This document shows positions 23,049 to 33,379 of a stretch of DNA of 64,000 nucleotides, piece after piece (position 1 is the first letter of the stretch; every line of letters begins with the position of its first letter). A program made the translations under genes and the position numbers. Under the pieces are notes generated by a model. The model was not told the DNA's origin. It saw only the letters and a list, made by a program, of their open reading frames with translations, and made no database searches. Source of the DNA: Sabellastarte sp. h YS-2021 (taxonomy: Eukaryota > Annelida > Polychaeta > Sabellida > Sabellidae); the NCBI GenBank assembly GCA_964017235.1, contig OZ024933.1, positions 5,025,962 to 5,089,961 of the forward strand, in the 5' to 3' direction.

Positions 23049-24071
23049 TTAGCTCATATCATCTAAGTATTGTTTACACAGAACACCAACTGTTTCACCT
23101 GGTTGTCTTACGAATGAGCAATTACCCAAATCCTTATGCAAACTGTCCAAGTCAGTTTTATGATATCTCCTAAAGGTGACCACATTTGTCTTATGTGAAG
23201 GGGGAGTAACTGAGTCAAGCTGGGCAAGGACAAGAGCATGATCAGAAATAAATTCGGCAACTCGCACATTGGAAATGACACTGGCATCAGTAGGAGTGAG
23301 AACAGGGTCTAGGAAATGACCAAGAAGATTGGTAGACGTTAGAACCTTTTGTGTAATATTGCATGATTCTAACCAACTCAGGAATTTAATACTGTCATTT
23401 GAAGAAGTATCCACATAGATATTAAAATCACCACAAATTAGGAATGAGGGAGAAACTGAGGATAAGTATTCTAAAAGATTGAGAAACTGGTCCAGTAAAC
23501 TGTCAGAGCATGAGCCAGGTTGACGATAAATGCAAGTTAACACAAGCTGTTGAGCTACAGACCCAATTGCAATGCTAATATTTTCAAATGAACTGAAAGT
23601 AGGAGTATCCACAGATCTAAACTGTATAGCTTTGTTGATAAAAAATCCAACACCACCACCCCGGCCATGAATTCGGGGTTTGTGGCAGAATTTGAAACCT
23701 GTTGGGGTGATAGAATGTAGAAGGTTATCTGTATCCTCCTGGTGAATATGTGTTTCAGTGACCACAAGAATGTCAACAGAATGTAATGTTACAGTATCAT
23801 TGATGCATGGTCCCTTGTTTCTTACAGATCGGCAATTTACTATGCCAAAAGAGATAGGTCCAGGATTAAGGGAGATGTCACCGCAAAGCAACAATATTGT
23901 CATAAGGCCATGACGCTTAGCCACATAAGGGAAATGATGTGCATTCAGGACAAAGCTATGCAGTCTATAGGGGCGTGGTAATGAAGTAAGACCATGAGCA
24001 GACAACGGAATAATATCACTGCATCCTGACTTTCCCCAAAACAACAGTAAAAAAACACCCAGCAAATGCAC
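23049..24071 (-). CDS. L2-type LINE (copy A) endonuclease with N-terminal 2A-like motif
   Basis: A 340-residue frame. Residues 1-19 are hydrophobic and signal-like (MHLLGVFLLLFWGKSGCSD). Residues about 60-72 read LLLCGDISLNPGP, close to the 2A ribosome-skipping consensus D-V/I-E-x-N-P-G-P but with Ser in place of Glu. The APE-like endonuclease follows: IVNCRSVRNKG, VVTETHIHQED, LICGDFNIYVD, GHFLDPVLTP and EFISDHALVLAQ. This enzyme nicks the target DNA. The frame ends with a stop at 23049, while homologous sequence continues, so ORF2 is broken here. Confidence 0.85.
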   Translation of the reverse strand: MHLLGVFLLLFWGKSGCSDIIPLSAHGLTSLPRPYRLHSFVLNAHHFPYVAKRHGLMTILLLCGDISLNPGPISFGIVNCRSVRNKGPCINDTVTLHSVDILVVTETHIHQEDTDNLLHSITPTGFKFCHKPRIHGRGGGVGFFINKAIQFRSVDTPTFSSFENISIAIGSVAQQLVLTCIYRQPGSCSDSLLDQFLNLLEYLSSVSPSFLICGDFNIYVDTSSNDSIKFLSWLESCNITQKVLTSTNLLGHFLDPVLTPTDASVISNVRVAEFISDHALVLAQLDSVTPPSHKTNVVTFRRYHKTDLDSLHKDLGNCSFVRQPGETVGVLCKQYLDDMS

Positions 24072-24090
24072 TCCAGTTCCCTAAACTAAG

Positions 24091-25200
24091 AACAGGACCG
24101 TGAGGAATAACACCAATATGCCTTAGTGCTAAGTAGTGCTAAGTAGGTTGCTATATGATAGCACGATGACAGTATGATATCTAGACAGCTACAACAGTGA
24201 AAAACAACAATGGACTAAAATATGAATAAAATAGAAATAACTCACAATAAATCTGGGCCGATAATTCCTGCCAAATGGGCGATAATACCCGTTCTATCAA
24301 TAAGCATGCAAGTACAGGCTAGAACATTTGTATAATAAAAACAGATTACATGTGGTGTGGATATTATTTAATTTCCTTGCAATATGTGTTGAAAACTGTT
24401 AATAATCGCCTATACTTATGTACCAAACAGGTTTTATACTTTTATTTACAAAAAACAGAAGTCTCGGCGGTGTGTACTGAAACTATGAATGTAGGTAATG
24501 ATGAGATTTTGTTTACAAGTACCTGAGAATAATATGTGTTTCTGAATCAAGGCACTTTCTTCTATGTGAACTTCTGTCCCACTACATTTTTTTAAAAAAT
24601 AGCCCATATTTACACAATGTATGCATAAAATAGCTTTAACACCTATTCCTAGTAATAGCCACCAGTGAATATTATGAGTTCAGTGGTTTTCAATATGATA
24701 TCCCTTGTCATTTATGTGTGGATCTTTATGCACCAAAAATGGACAGAAGCTCTGTAATATACCTTTACAATGCCAAATACAGTCTTAAAACCGACATTAT
24801 AAGCTGCTTTTTAATAACGTAGGGGACTCAGATTACTATGAAATAAACGTCTGATGAGACCTATGCTAACATCTTTTATATGAAGACACTAACTTCTACA
24901 ATCGGGGTTAGACAACCACTTCTTTAAGAGATTGCAAGCTATTTTAGCTTATCTGTTTTAACATAAATACTAAACATACAAATGCAACAGATTTAGTGGT
25001 ATGGCCTTGTGTATTTATACTCACTAAAATATCCCCTTTTACCACAGGACTTAAAATACCAATTGGCCCTCCATCTGTACAAGTACAGTCCAAGCTCTCA
25101 AAATATTGACATTCTACTAACTGGACACAGGTGCTCAAGGAAGTCCTTGAGCTTATTTAGTCTGCCACTTGGGCTAAGACCCAATGACAGAGGACTGCAA
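24091..25200. other. Unassigned AT-rich DNA
   Basis: A short CTAAGTAGTG duplication lies near 24125. At 24255-24420 phrases such as GGGCGATAAT and TAATAATCGCC recall the interior of the pogo-like element at 53.9 kb, but I cannot find ends. No gene is supported. Confidence 0.3.
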
Positions 25201-25204
25201 ATTT

Positions 25205-25310
25205 GAATGGACATCTGTACCACTATGTATCTGCCTGTACCTGGGTTGAACCAACGTCCTCTGAGATCGAAAGGAGTATGCTACCCACTAGACCACAGTG
25301 ATAGATAATA
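25205..25310 (-). repeat. tRNA-like SINE head
   Basis: Minus strand: TCACTGTGGTCTAGTGGGTAG (A-box-like), then about 35 bases later GGTTCAACCC (B box). The spacing fits a tRNA-derived pol III promoter. It is not a clean cloverleaf and no CCA-adjacent acceptor pairing is seen, so a SINE head is more likely than a tRNA gene. Its body would extend towards 25020. Confidence 0.5.
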
Positions 25311-26425
25311 ACGGTAGTCACTGTTAGTAAAATATTTGGGTAGTTAAGTTAACAGTGAAAAAGCACAATATTTTCTCAAACAAAATAAAATATATCCTTG
25401 AAATGTCAAGGAAAAAAATATAAGCTCTGTTTATGCCATGCTTAACTTCTTATAACTCACAGCTGCTGCTATGAGTTAAATTATAATGTATTTTCAAAAT
25501 TTCAGTTATTACTTCTGTTATAAAACTCCCTACATCTTTACTTATTGTTTTAATTAAAGGAATTCTTCAGAACTGCAGTAGGGACTGCATATGTTAGAGG
25601 AGGTTCTGAAATTCGGATGAAGTTATAGGCTACAGATCAAGGTGGACTGGGGATTTCAGGGGATATGTATGCTGGATTATGTGAGCAGGGGGACGGGTTG
25701 GTCTTTAAAAGTTATAGGTTGCAGATCAACGGGAAGGGTTTTTGGGCGAAAAGAGTGTTAACACAAATGTATTGTGTTATTAATGTGGCTGAGTGGTTTA
25801 AAGCTTAAAGGTTACAGAATGGGCGAAGAATTGCTTCCTCTCCTACAATAGTGCGGAGAACCATTTTTTATTATTTTTTAGTTTTCTTGTTTTTAACTGT
25901 GCTATGAATTTCTTTGAACTTATCACTGTATGGTGTGTGTGTTTTTCCTGGTTAAATGCTATTTCTAAAACACATCATGAGCCACATTGTTTTCACTGAA
26001 GTTACATAGTTATTCATACTATTTTGTTTTTAACTTGTCTGATTTGAGCTTTTTAATTTATTGAGTCATTTCATAATTACCAGTAAAGTTCTGTTTTTTT
26101 TAAATAAGATAAACCAAATAGCCTTATTTTTTCCTGACAGAAACAAAACACATCCTTACTTGCTGAGTTTCTAGAACAAAATGAATTATCAGACAGACTG
26201 GTTTATTGTCAGAAATAATGTGTAATTTGAGCTCACCAAATCGATTCACACCCATCCGATTGATCTGCAACCTATATATTTTTGCTAGAATCCCAACACC
26301 TGTGTCCTTTTAAGTTTGAATTTCAAAAGCCTCTCACATTGATTTATTTGACAAGAACGGGGGGGGGGGGGAGTTAACATGACAGGATTGTCGAGCTTTT
26401 AACTTACTTTATGCTTTGTTTACAG
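25311..26425. other. Unassigned DNA upstream of a candidate exon
   Basis: No coding frame or terminal repeat was recognised. A G homopolymer of about ten bases lies near 26360. Confidence 0.35.
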
Positions 26426-26513
26426 CTAACTGAGGAGAATTCAACCCAGTATCATCAGTTTGAAACTATTTATAGTAAAATTGGCAATTGGGAATATGCA
26501 TCAAAAGGCCCGG
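26426..26513 (+). CDS. Candidate host exon (weak)
   Basis: The acceptor CTTTGTTTACAG precedes an open stretch (LTEENSTQYHQFETIYSKIG) that ends at a possible donor G|GTAACT. The exon would be 88 bp, leaving phase 1. I recognise no domain. The next good exon at 28461 starts in phase 0, so the two cannot be joined directly; an exon may be missing, or this one is false. Confidence 0.25.
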
Positions 26514-26862
26514 GTAACTTGAAATTTATAAATTACAATTTTAAGCTAAATGTTGATTGTGGAAAAATGATCAGAATACTGCTTTTGGTTTTAGTGGCAC
26601 TATATAAACATTTACTCATATTACTATTGAGACGTCATTTACACACCACTGTTTCTATCCCTATTGTATTGACTAAGGGAGAGGAAAATACAAGGGTCAG
26701 GGGATTAGTAATACAAAGATAAGGATATACTTAAGATCTAGTGATTTCTTTTTGTCAACATGTGTTTCTTAGTATTGAATCCCCTGCTGATTTAGTATGT
26801 TACTCTAAGGTTATACATGCATATATAATGCGTTGAAATAGGTATTTACATCAAATTTAAAG

Positions 26863-27140
26863 ATGGAGTTGTTTTCACTTGTAGTACTTGTGTTTTTGAT
26901 GAATATGAGTGGTAAAAATTGTGACTTGGGAAGAAACCGTTGTCAGTGATCTGATGACATGAGCATTGTGCAAAGGGCTGCTTGTGAAAGACATGGGTGA
27001 TCTTGGACTACCTGCAATGTATTGGAAAAACGTGAAAGTCTTAGACTTACAGCAGAACAGTTTGACTTAAATTAATTTGAAATACATGAACAAACTGAAG
27101 AATTTAGAAATTATAATGTTAAAAACCAGATAATTTCTTT
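26863..27140 (+). pseudogene. Leucine-rich-repeat protein pseudogene fragment
   Basis: The frame opens with a signal peptide-like MELFSLVVLVFLMNMSG. A Cys-rich N-cap CDLGRNRC comes next and then a stop. After a shift, the downstream part reads LPAMYWKNVKVLDLQQNSL, a stop, then INLKYMNKLKNLEI. The spacing LxxLDLxxNxLxxI...NLKYMNKLKNLEI is that of extracellular leucine-rich repeats after an LRRNT cap. At least two in-frame stops and one shift are present within 280 bp, and only about two repeats remain. It resembles a secreted or membrane LRR receptor and is a decayed copy. Confidence 0.6.
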
Positions 27141-27451
27141 GTACCACGAAATAAAGACATTAGTAAAATTATCAAACCATATCTTCAGATTGAAAGTGCT
27201 GACCCCATTGAAGAGACAACTGTATCTTTTACCAGGAGGCTTGTTTTGTTTTGTTTTAGAAAAAGTATTATAGTCTTTGTGGCAAATTTAATAAAGTATC
27301 ATGAAATACAGGGGTGGATCCAACTTTTAAGTAAGGGAGTCACATCAGAGTAAGGGGGGGTGTATTAGCAGTTTGCTATCCAGGTTCCAATCATATTGAG
27401 CAGGTCCAAAAGCAAAAGAAACAGAAATGTTTATTAGAATAAAAGACAAAA

Positions 27452-27665
27452 AAGTATCTATTACATATTTGGTTTGAACCCGAGACCAAACATTAAACAT
27501 TACAAACTAGCTTGGCAAAATAAAATATTTATTGCACATTGGATTTGAACATGGGACCCAAAATTAACTATTACAGACTGACTTACAACAAAGGAAAAAA
27601 TATATGTAACATATTTGGTTTGAACCCTGCACTATAGTGACACAAATATAATTTATTACACCACT
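27452..27665. repeat. Three-unit degenerate tandem repeat (~70 bp)
   Basis: Three consecutive stretches share ATTACATATTTGGTTTGAACC-like cores (near 27460, 27535 and 27607), each followed by GA..C or TG.AC, an A/T run and ATTACA.ACT. The unit is roughly 70 bp with strong divergence. Each unit happens to contain a GGTTTGAACC phrase, which could be mistaken for a tRNA T-loop. Confidence 0.5.
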
Positions 27666-28460
27666 CATCTCACTGTCACCAGGTAAACTTAATCTCCTTT
27701 TGGTGTGTCTTCTGCTATAATGCAGGTGGAACACTGCTCTTTTTTGTTGGGGTGGTGTTGGCAGTGTTGGTGGTAGAACAAGGCTTGTTGGTGTGTTTGC
27801 GACCTGCTCCTGTTAAAAAATGAAATAAATATTTAACTTGAAATGACAAGTTGCACATTTTTGGATGTAATCCACATGGTGTAGGAGTGAAATCTAAATT
27901 TCAGACCGTTTGTATGGATGAATGGGTGATATGTCTCAAGAAAACCAAAATTCAAAATTCTACTGAATAATAAGAGAGTCTTTGTCTTATCCCACTGTTA
28001 TAAGACTTGATTTGTGAGTTTCTTTAGGAGACTTAGCCAGGAGACTGATCTGCTTGTTAAATGTAGAAATATGTTACATGTTATTGCTGTAACAGGGGAT
28101 TGTTATAACTTTCTTATGAAACAGGACTTTCACATAATAAAAACTGAATTTTCAAATTTTACATGTTTTACTATCTTGGCGGCAATATTAAAAAAATCTT
28201 CAACAGCTTTTGTGCAAATAAAATAAATAAAGTCAAAGGTAAAACTCTGATTTGTGAAAACTTTGACTTATACCAAGTTTGGCATCTGTGACATTGATTT
28301 GCTTTCTTTTACCCCCATTTTAAATTTAAAATAAAACCATCATCAATATATTGAAATATATCTGAATAATTGTTTTTTAAAATCACATCTGGCGAGCTTT
28401 CTGTTGGTCTCTGGCTCTATCCCAATTGTTCTTTGATTTTATTTATTTATTATTTTCTAG
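27666..28460. other. Unassigned DNA
   Basis: This is probably intronic. Frames such as the one at 28014-28226 lack splice borders and motifs, and no repeat ends were recognised. Confidence 0.3.
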
Positions 28461-28731
28461 GAATGGCTTAATTCCCTTTTCAAAATCGTTAATTCTTTTA
28501 CGTCAAGTGATGAATTGAGACAAGGGGCGGTGTCATCAGGCTTAGAGTCTGATCTTAATGTAGTCCAACGGATCACTGCCTTGGATGAAGAACCTTGGTT
28601 CAATGTTGTGAGTGATCTCATTCTAGTAGAGGCTTTGGAGGCAGCCCAGACTGCAGGCGGTTTGCATTTGAATGACAGTGTCCTAAATCTGATAGGAACT
28701 GTTGAAGACATGGAACAAAATCCTATTACTG
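28461..28731 (+). CDS. Internal host exon, function unrecognised
   Basis: A 271-bp open exon is bracketed by a good polypyrimidine acceptor (TTATTTTCTAG) and a donor CTG|GTACAG. It translates in phase 0 as EWLNSLFKIVNSFTSS..., then NVVQRITALDEEPWFNVV and LEALEAAQTAGGLHLNDSVL-like text ending EDMEQNPITG. The composition is that of a folded, mainly helical protein without Cys. It has no transposon motif and its codon usage looks normal. I do not recognise the family; an adhesion-GPCR type linker is one unproven idea. The donor leaves phase 1, and an acceptor in matching phase occurs at 29166. Confidence 0.55.
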
Positions 28732-29164
28732 GTACAGCATTTACATATTATAAAAAATGTTAATTTTTCATATAATATATCTCCAAACACATTTGCCAAC
28801 ATTAACTTATTTATATCTTATTCTTTCAGTAACCCCAAAGAATAGCTCTATTTTTAAATTTGAGAATGTCAACATCACTAACTCTGGATAGCAGACGCAT
28901 GCTATAGAAACATTTGATGGAAAACTTTTTTTATAGTGGGCAGTTTTTTTACAATAGTTATCTATGCTAAATTGAATTCTTATTTCTGTTGTTTTATTTG
29001 AAAGTATAAACCTTATATGGATTACATGAAGTCTCTCTGGTTAACGAACTCAATTTTCAATTGCTGGACTCCTATGCCTTAGCCTGTGAGCTTGAACCCA
29101 CTACATAATAACATAGAAGATGAATTGACTGCCAGACATGTAAGCATAATATTTTTATATTCTA
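28732..29164. other. Probable intron or intergenic DNA
   Basis: AT-rich with no supported feature. It separates the unrecognised exon from the first recognisable Polinton-like sequence. Confidence 0.35.
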
Positions 29165-29264
29165 GATGAACTTACAACTATAAATAGAATCCGGTTAATA
29201 GAAGAAGCGGCACCATCTGGACTATCTGATTTGGTAGAACCATCCCCGCCAAAAAAATGAGACC

Positions 29265-30960
29265 ACATTAAGTTGAAAATGAGGGATACAAAATCAGAAT
29301 ATTTTTGTTACAACCAGAACCATTTGTTACTGATGCTTTAGGAATGAGGACAGTAGTATCAGAATGCCACATTTAGTTCAGATATTCTTATACTCTTTCG
29401 ACAAAAAATTATTTAAGCAATGCAACACTAAAACTTTACCTATGAATTAGTGGTGCCATTGAAGTTCAAAATTTTAATGGTAGGACTGGTATTTGCTCAT
29501 TATAGGAGGAATTCTCAAAGAAGTTAGCAAGTTAACTTTGCGATACACTCCAAGGAAAACAATAAGAAGATAGAACTCCACCAGGCATTTGAAGATTTAT
29601 TGGATCAAGGTATGCAGGACTTTGTCAAAGAAAGGAGAGTGGGCAGGGTTCGTATCAACCATCTGAACCTAAAAAAACACAAGCATAGTACCTTCTCACA
29701 CCTTGAAAAACTGAACCCAGAAGCTATTATTGATGTCATAGAAAATGCTCTACAAAGCAAAGAAAATCTCAATGTTGTGGAAGGCTTTGACATTAACTTA
29801 TGGGTGTCAAAATGATGCAAGGGGTAAAGGCGTACCTATAACAAATATAGCAACTGATAAGGTCTGAAACCTCTCATTAAAATCGATCAATAATGATTCG
29901 TGATATTTGAGCTTAGCTAGGCCCATAGCTGCTAGTATTGACTTTAAATAACTTCAAGTAAAAATATAAGGCTTTGATGCTAACATGCCATAACAATATG
30001 GAAAGGGGATGATAGAAATAGGAATACAGAAAAACACTGCTTTACATTGTAACAATCTTGCCTGGGTACCTACAAATAGACAACCTAGTATATTGGATAT
30101 ACCATGTTTGAACAAGTATTAAACATCAATGTCATTGTTTTGCTGCCCATTTAAAAAAGCAAAGTCATGTATCCAGACACTTTGTGACCAGTTGGTGATG
30201 ACAGATTTATCCATTTTATACCATGTGTGGCGATACCGGACACTTTGTATTGTAAATATTAAGTGTATGCTTTCCTACTTTTGTTCAAAATGTTTTAAGG
30301 GTGTTAATTCCATAAGCAATCACCATTGTACTCAAACTTGCCATACCTGTAGATCTACATATTATGTAGAATAAACACAACTGACTTGTCAATCTTGTCA
30401 ATCCATTTGTTGTTCTTTTGACTGGTTTGTCCAGCATAAACAAGAAAGAATGTTTTTTTTTTGAAAAAGTAGTTCCTTTTCCTTGTAGAGAGATATGCAG
30501 GATTTGTGAAACTGTCCTTAATTTGAGAAAGTTCTCAAAGTGCTGGATTTGCTAAACTTCCTGCCAATGTACCTGTCTAGCCTCCAAAAAGGTTTTCGCT
30601 TAACTTAATTTAAAAAGAGCCATTTTCACACTATTTTAACACTCCGAAAACCTGAACTATGTCAGGGAATATCCCATCCCAGAAATGTGTGGGATTCATG
30701 AAATGGATGGGAAAGACAGAAACAGTTTTTTGAAATGATAATCCAGAAGGAGTTAAATGAATAATATGTGCCAAATGTGGATATCTTGTGCAGAACTTGT
30801 GTGAAGTTTAGACACCTTATATTGTCCATTACTGGTGAGGAAGAATCCAAATTTGGCCCAGAGACTGAAACACTTATCCACTCAATAAAAAATGGTGTTG
30901 ACCCATTTTTATTTTGCATCATGGCATCTGTTTGATGTACAGAACCCTAGATTTGGAGGA
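29265..30960 (+). pseudogene. Polinton-like DNA polymerase B, N-terminal remnant
   Basis: The recognisable parts are an N-terminal segment around 29600-29815 (DFVKERRVGRVRINHLNL, LNVVEGFDINLWV) and a Cys/His-rich segment around 30290-30370 (YFCSKCFKGVNSISNHHC, CHTCRSTYY). Protein-primed family-B polymerases of Polintons have such knuckles ahead of the palm domain. The palm motifs are not seen here. Broken in many places. Confidence 0.55.
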
Positions 30961-31079
30961 GACTCTTTGAGTCTTAAAACTTTATACATTATTTCTACAT
31001 TACTTGTTTATATTGTTCAAAATAAACATTTTATCTTTCTTTTAAAATGGTAAAAGAAAATCTCAAACCAGCTTTCTTT

Positions 31080-31790
31080 CCTCCTCTTCTCTGAAGTCAG
31101 ACCCCGCTTTGGTATCTCTAGAGGAATGGAAACCTGAATTCTTTATAAAAGCATATCAAAAGGAATGTCTTTACAGCCATTCTTTTTTTCCAATTTCTGG
31201 GGTAACAAAATCTGGCAAAACATCTTTTGTATTTTGCTTGCTTAAAAACAAAGATGCCATGTTTTTGCCTCCAGTGCAAAGGTTCTCTATTGCTATGGGG
31301 TTGAGCAAGAGCTTTTTGATAAAATGAAGAAAAAAAATAAAATATCCCATTTCATAAGGTTTACTGGGTAATCTTGAAAATTTTAGCAGAGGGTATAACC
31401 ATTCTGCCATAGTTTTGGATGACTTGATGGATTCAGTAGTGAGAGGTGTAGAAATGCAGAGATTGTTTACTCAAGGGGCACATCATTTAAAATTAAATGT
31501 CTTGTTTTTTACTGATAGCTGTTTGAGTGTATGCTGGTAGGTGTGCTAGAACAACTGCACAAAATACATATTATTTAATTCTGTTTTGAAATATGAGAGA
31601 CGGTAACACATAGTGTCACTAGGTAAGCAACCTTTCCTGTTGCAATTGTATAACAATGCTACCAAACAAGCCTATGGATACCTAGTGTTAGATCGTATGG
31701 CTTACAGAAATAATATGTATCAAATGAGACATAGAATATTCCCAGGGGAAGATCCTTGGTGATATATCCCAATTAAAAGTGGTTACTTCT
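31080..31790 (+). pseudogene. Polinton-like packaging ATPase remnant
   Basis: The N-terminal portion contains a Walker A-type loop in FFPISGVTKSGKTSFVFCLL, then MFLPPVQRFS, which matches the 'ISGxTxSGKT..V..LL...D.MF.PP' opening of FtsK/HerA-type genome-packaging ATPases of Polintons and adintoviruses. Later text (around 31660-31750) fits the family's C-terminal part. ATPases of this family pump DNA into capsids. The gene is broken in several places. Confidence 0.7.
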
Positions 31791-32499
31791 AATATCTTAT
31801 AATAATAGCTGAAAAGAGTAAATATTACCTACTTTTTCTGAATGATGCCAACAAAAAACAGCAAAATTTTTTGCTGCAGTATCCATCCAAAGAACAAGTG
31901 TTAGCTGTAAGACAAGGTGGACAAGTCACTGAAAAAAGAAATTACGATGCTATAGCATTTTCTACGGGTAATTGGAAGCCAAAATAATTATCAGATGTAC
32001 ATCAGCATGAAATAGTGGTTCCATTGTTGCTTTCGTCCGCCAATCAGTTATAGTAAAATTATGAATTCTGTAAGAAAATGGTGTTGTCAACCTATACAGC
32101 AGAAAACTGTAATGGTGGGCAAACAAAGTGAGGACATGATATGATACCCCAAAAATTTAAAAGCAAACCAAAAATGATATTGAACTATATAAAGGATAGT
32201 ATTTCATGGACTGTAAAGGACAAATTTTCACAGAAATGCATATAGCCAATTTAGTGAGATACAGTGTGAGGGAATATGGTAAATATCCCCCAAAAGACTA
32301 TGAAATATTTCAAGGCTTCCTGAAAGAGCTGAATGTACCTAAAGGATTAATTCAGCAGCAAAAGGTAAATTTACATATTAGTAGAACAAAAGACTGGTTC
32401 AAATTATGACCGAGTGGGAAGAATAATTGTCAACCATTTATTATGTCCCTGTCCACACTACCAGTTTTGCTGGACCTAACAATCTGTCTCCAGAGGTGA

Positions 32500-32640
32500 A
32501 AAAGATGGGAGGTTAACTTAAGAAAATGGCTACAGAGTAAAGAAGTCTACAGTATACAAAAACCTATTTGAGGAGAAAATTTGCAGGAAACAAGGTCATA
32601 GTTATGTCTGCTTTGCCCCCCAAAATTACGGTGTAAATAT
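32500..32640 (+). pseudogene. Polinton-like integrase scrap
   Basis: A short readable segment RKWLQSKEVYSIQKP resembles the region just before the DDE core of Polinton integrases (WLxxQxxYTLHKPxRRKF). The catalytic core is missing: an L2 LINE scrap follows almost immediately. Assigned on this one block, so moderate confidence only. Confidence 0.45.
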
Positions 32641-32649
32641 CTGCTCTTA

Positions 32650-32775
32650 GCCAATGCTACTTACAATACTAGACGCAGTCAGAGTGTTGCCAGTTTCCTC
32701 AATGTACCAAAATTTCAATCTACAATTCACAAGTCTACTAAGCAGTTTGGCTTCAGTTTTGCCTTTGATGCTAAC
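32650..32775 (+). repeat. L2-type LINE scrap inside the Polinton fossil
   Basis: About 125 bp reads YNTRRSQSVASFLNVPKFQ and then KSTKQFGFSFAFDAN, nearly the same as the C-terminal text of the L2 LINE at 57.4 kb (RSYNTRCSQSGGNF, SVKQFGYSFAFDA). Only this internal segment is present, with no LINE 3' tail, so it is a fragment. Confidence 0.75.
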
Positions 32776-33379
32776 ACAAGTGCCAAAGGCAAACCTAATG
32801 AATATGTCATAAGGTGGTTACATTAGTCCAAAAAGTTTGATGCTTGGGTCAAAGCTTACAATGCTGAAAATATATGAAAACTGCTCTCATTAGAAGGATC
32901 CTGGGAGGCTGGTTTAACAGAATATAGAATTAAACTTCAAGTAAGGATCCGATATACGATATACGAAAGGTGACAGTTTATCCCATCCTAACTTTATAAT
33001 GGTGGCTAAACTAGAGTTTTCCACTATTAGAATATACTTGGATTGTTTTAAGAAAGAGCGAGTAGTTCAAGGCTGTTGTTGTACTTTTTGTCTAAGACAG
33101 ACTGGAAACAGCATTTCATGAACATGTCTGAAGATAGGGTTTCACAGAAAAGAAAGTATTATACACTAATAATGGTGGCGCCTACCAAACAGGCTGTAGA
33201 GAGGGTAAAAGGTCAGGTGAAAATGATAAAAGCAGTGAAAAACTGGACTTTGCAAAATGGTGAAAGGCTGTTGGGGAAAATGTCAGTTAAAAAGGAAACA
33301 TGAACAGGAAAAATAGTAAAAGAAAACCTAGACAGAAAAAGCAGAAAGCCTCATTATCTCTGAAGAGAGGACGGAAACA

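Larger units (their letters stand above)
15425..24090 (-). mobile_element. L2-type LINE (copy A), host of two nested insertions
   Basis: The outer LINE reads on the minus strand from about 24090 to 15425. It carries an APE-type endonuclease (24071-23049), an RT (22240-20918) and, after a 5.2-kb insertion, its last coding part at 15698-15545 (FRSKLKSYLFGKAYPP). Its 3' end has the motif AAGCGCTATAAAAGTCC and a short ATTAGAATTAAAAT repeat tail, shared with copies at 51.2 and 57.7 kb. It was split by the I-type LINE at 15699-20902 and by a SINE at 22276-22496. Several stops and frame shifts show it is dead. Confidence 0.9.

Noticed and set aside
25240-25305. A possible minus-strand tRNA gene
   Set aside because: Boxes A and B are present but the cloverleaf does not close; treated as a SINE head.
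27452-27665. Regularly spaced repeats suggesting an array of tRNA-like units or a CRISPR
   Set aside because: Only three diverged units without constant repeats and unique spacers; a degenerate minisatellite in animal DNA.
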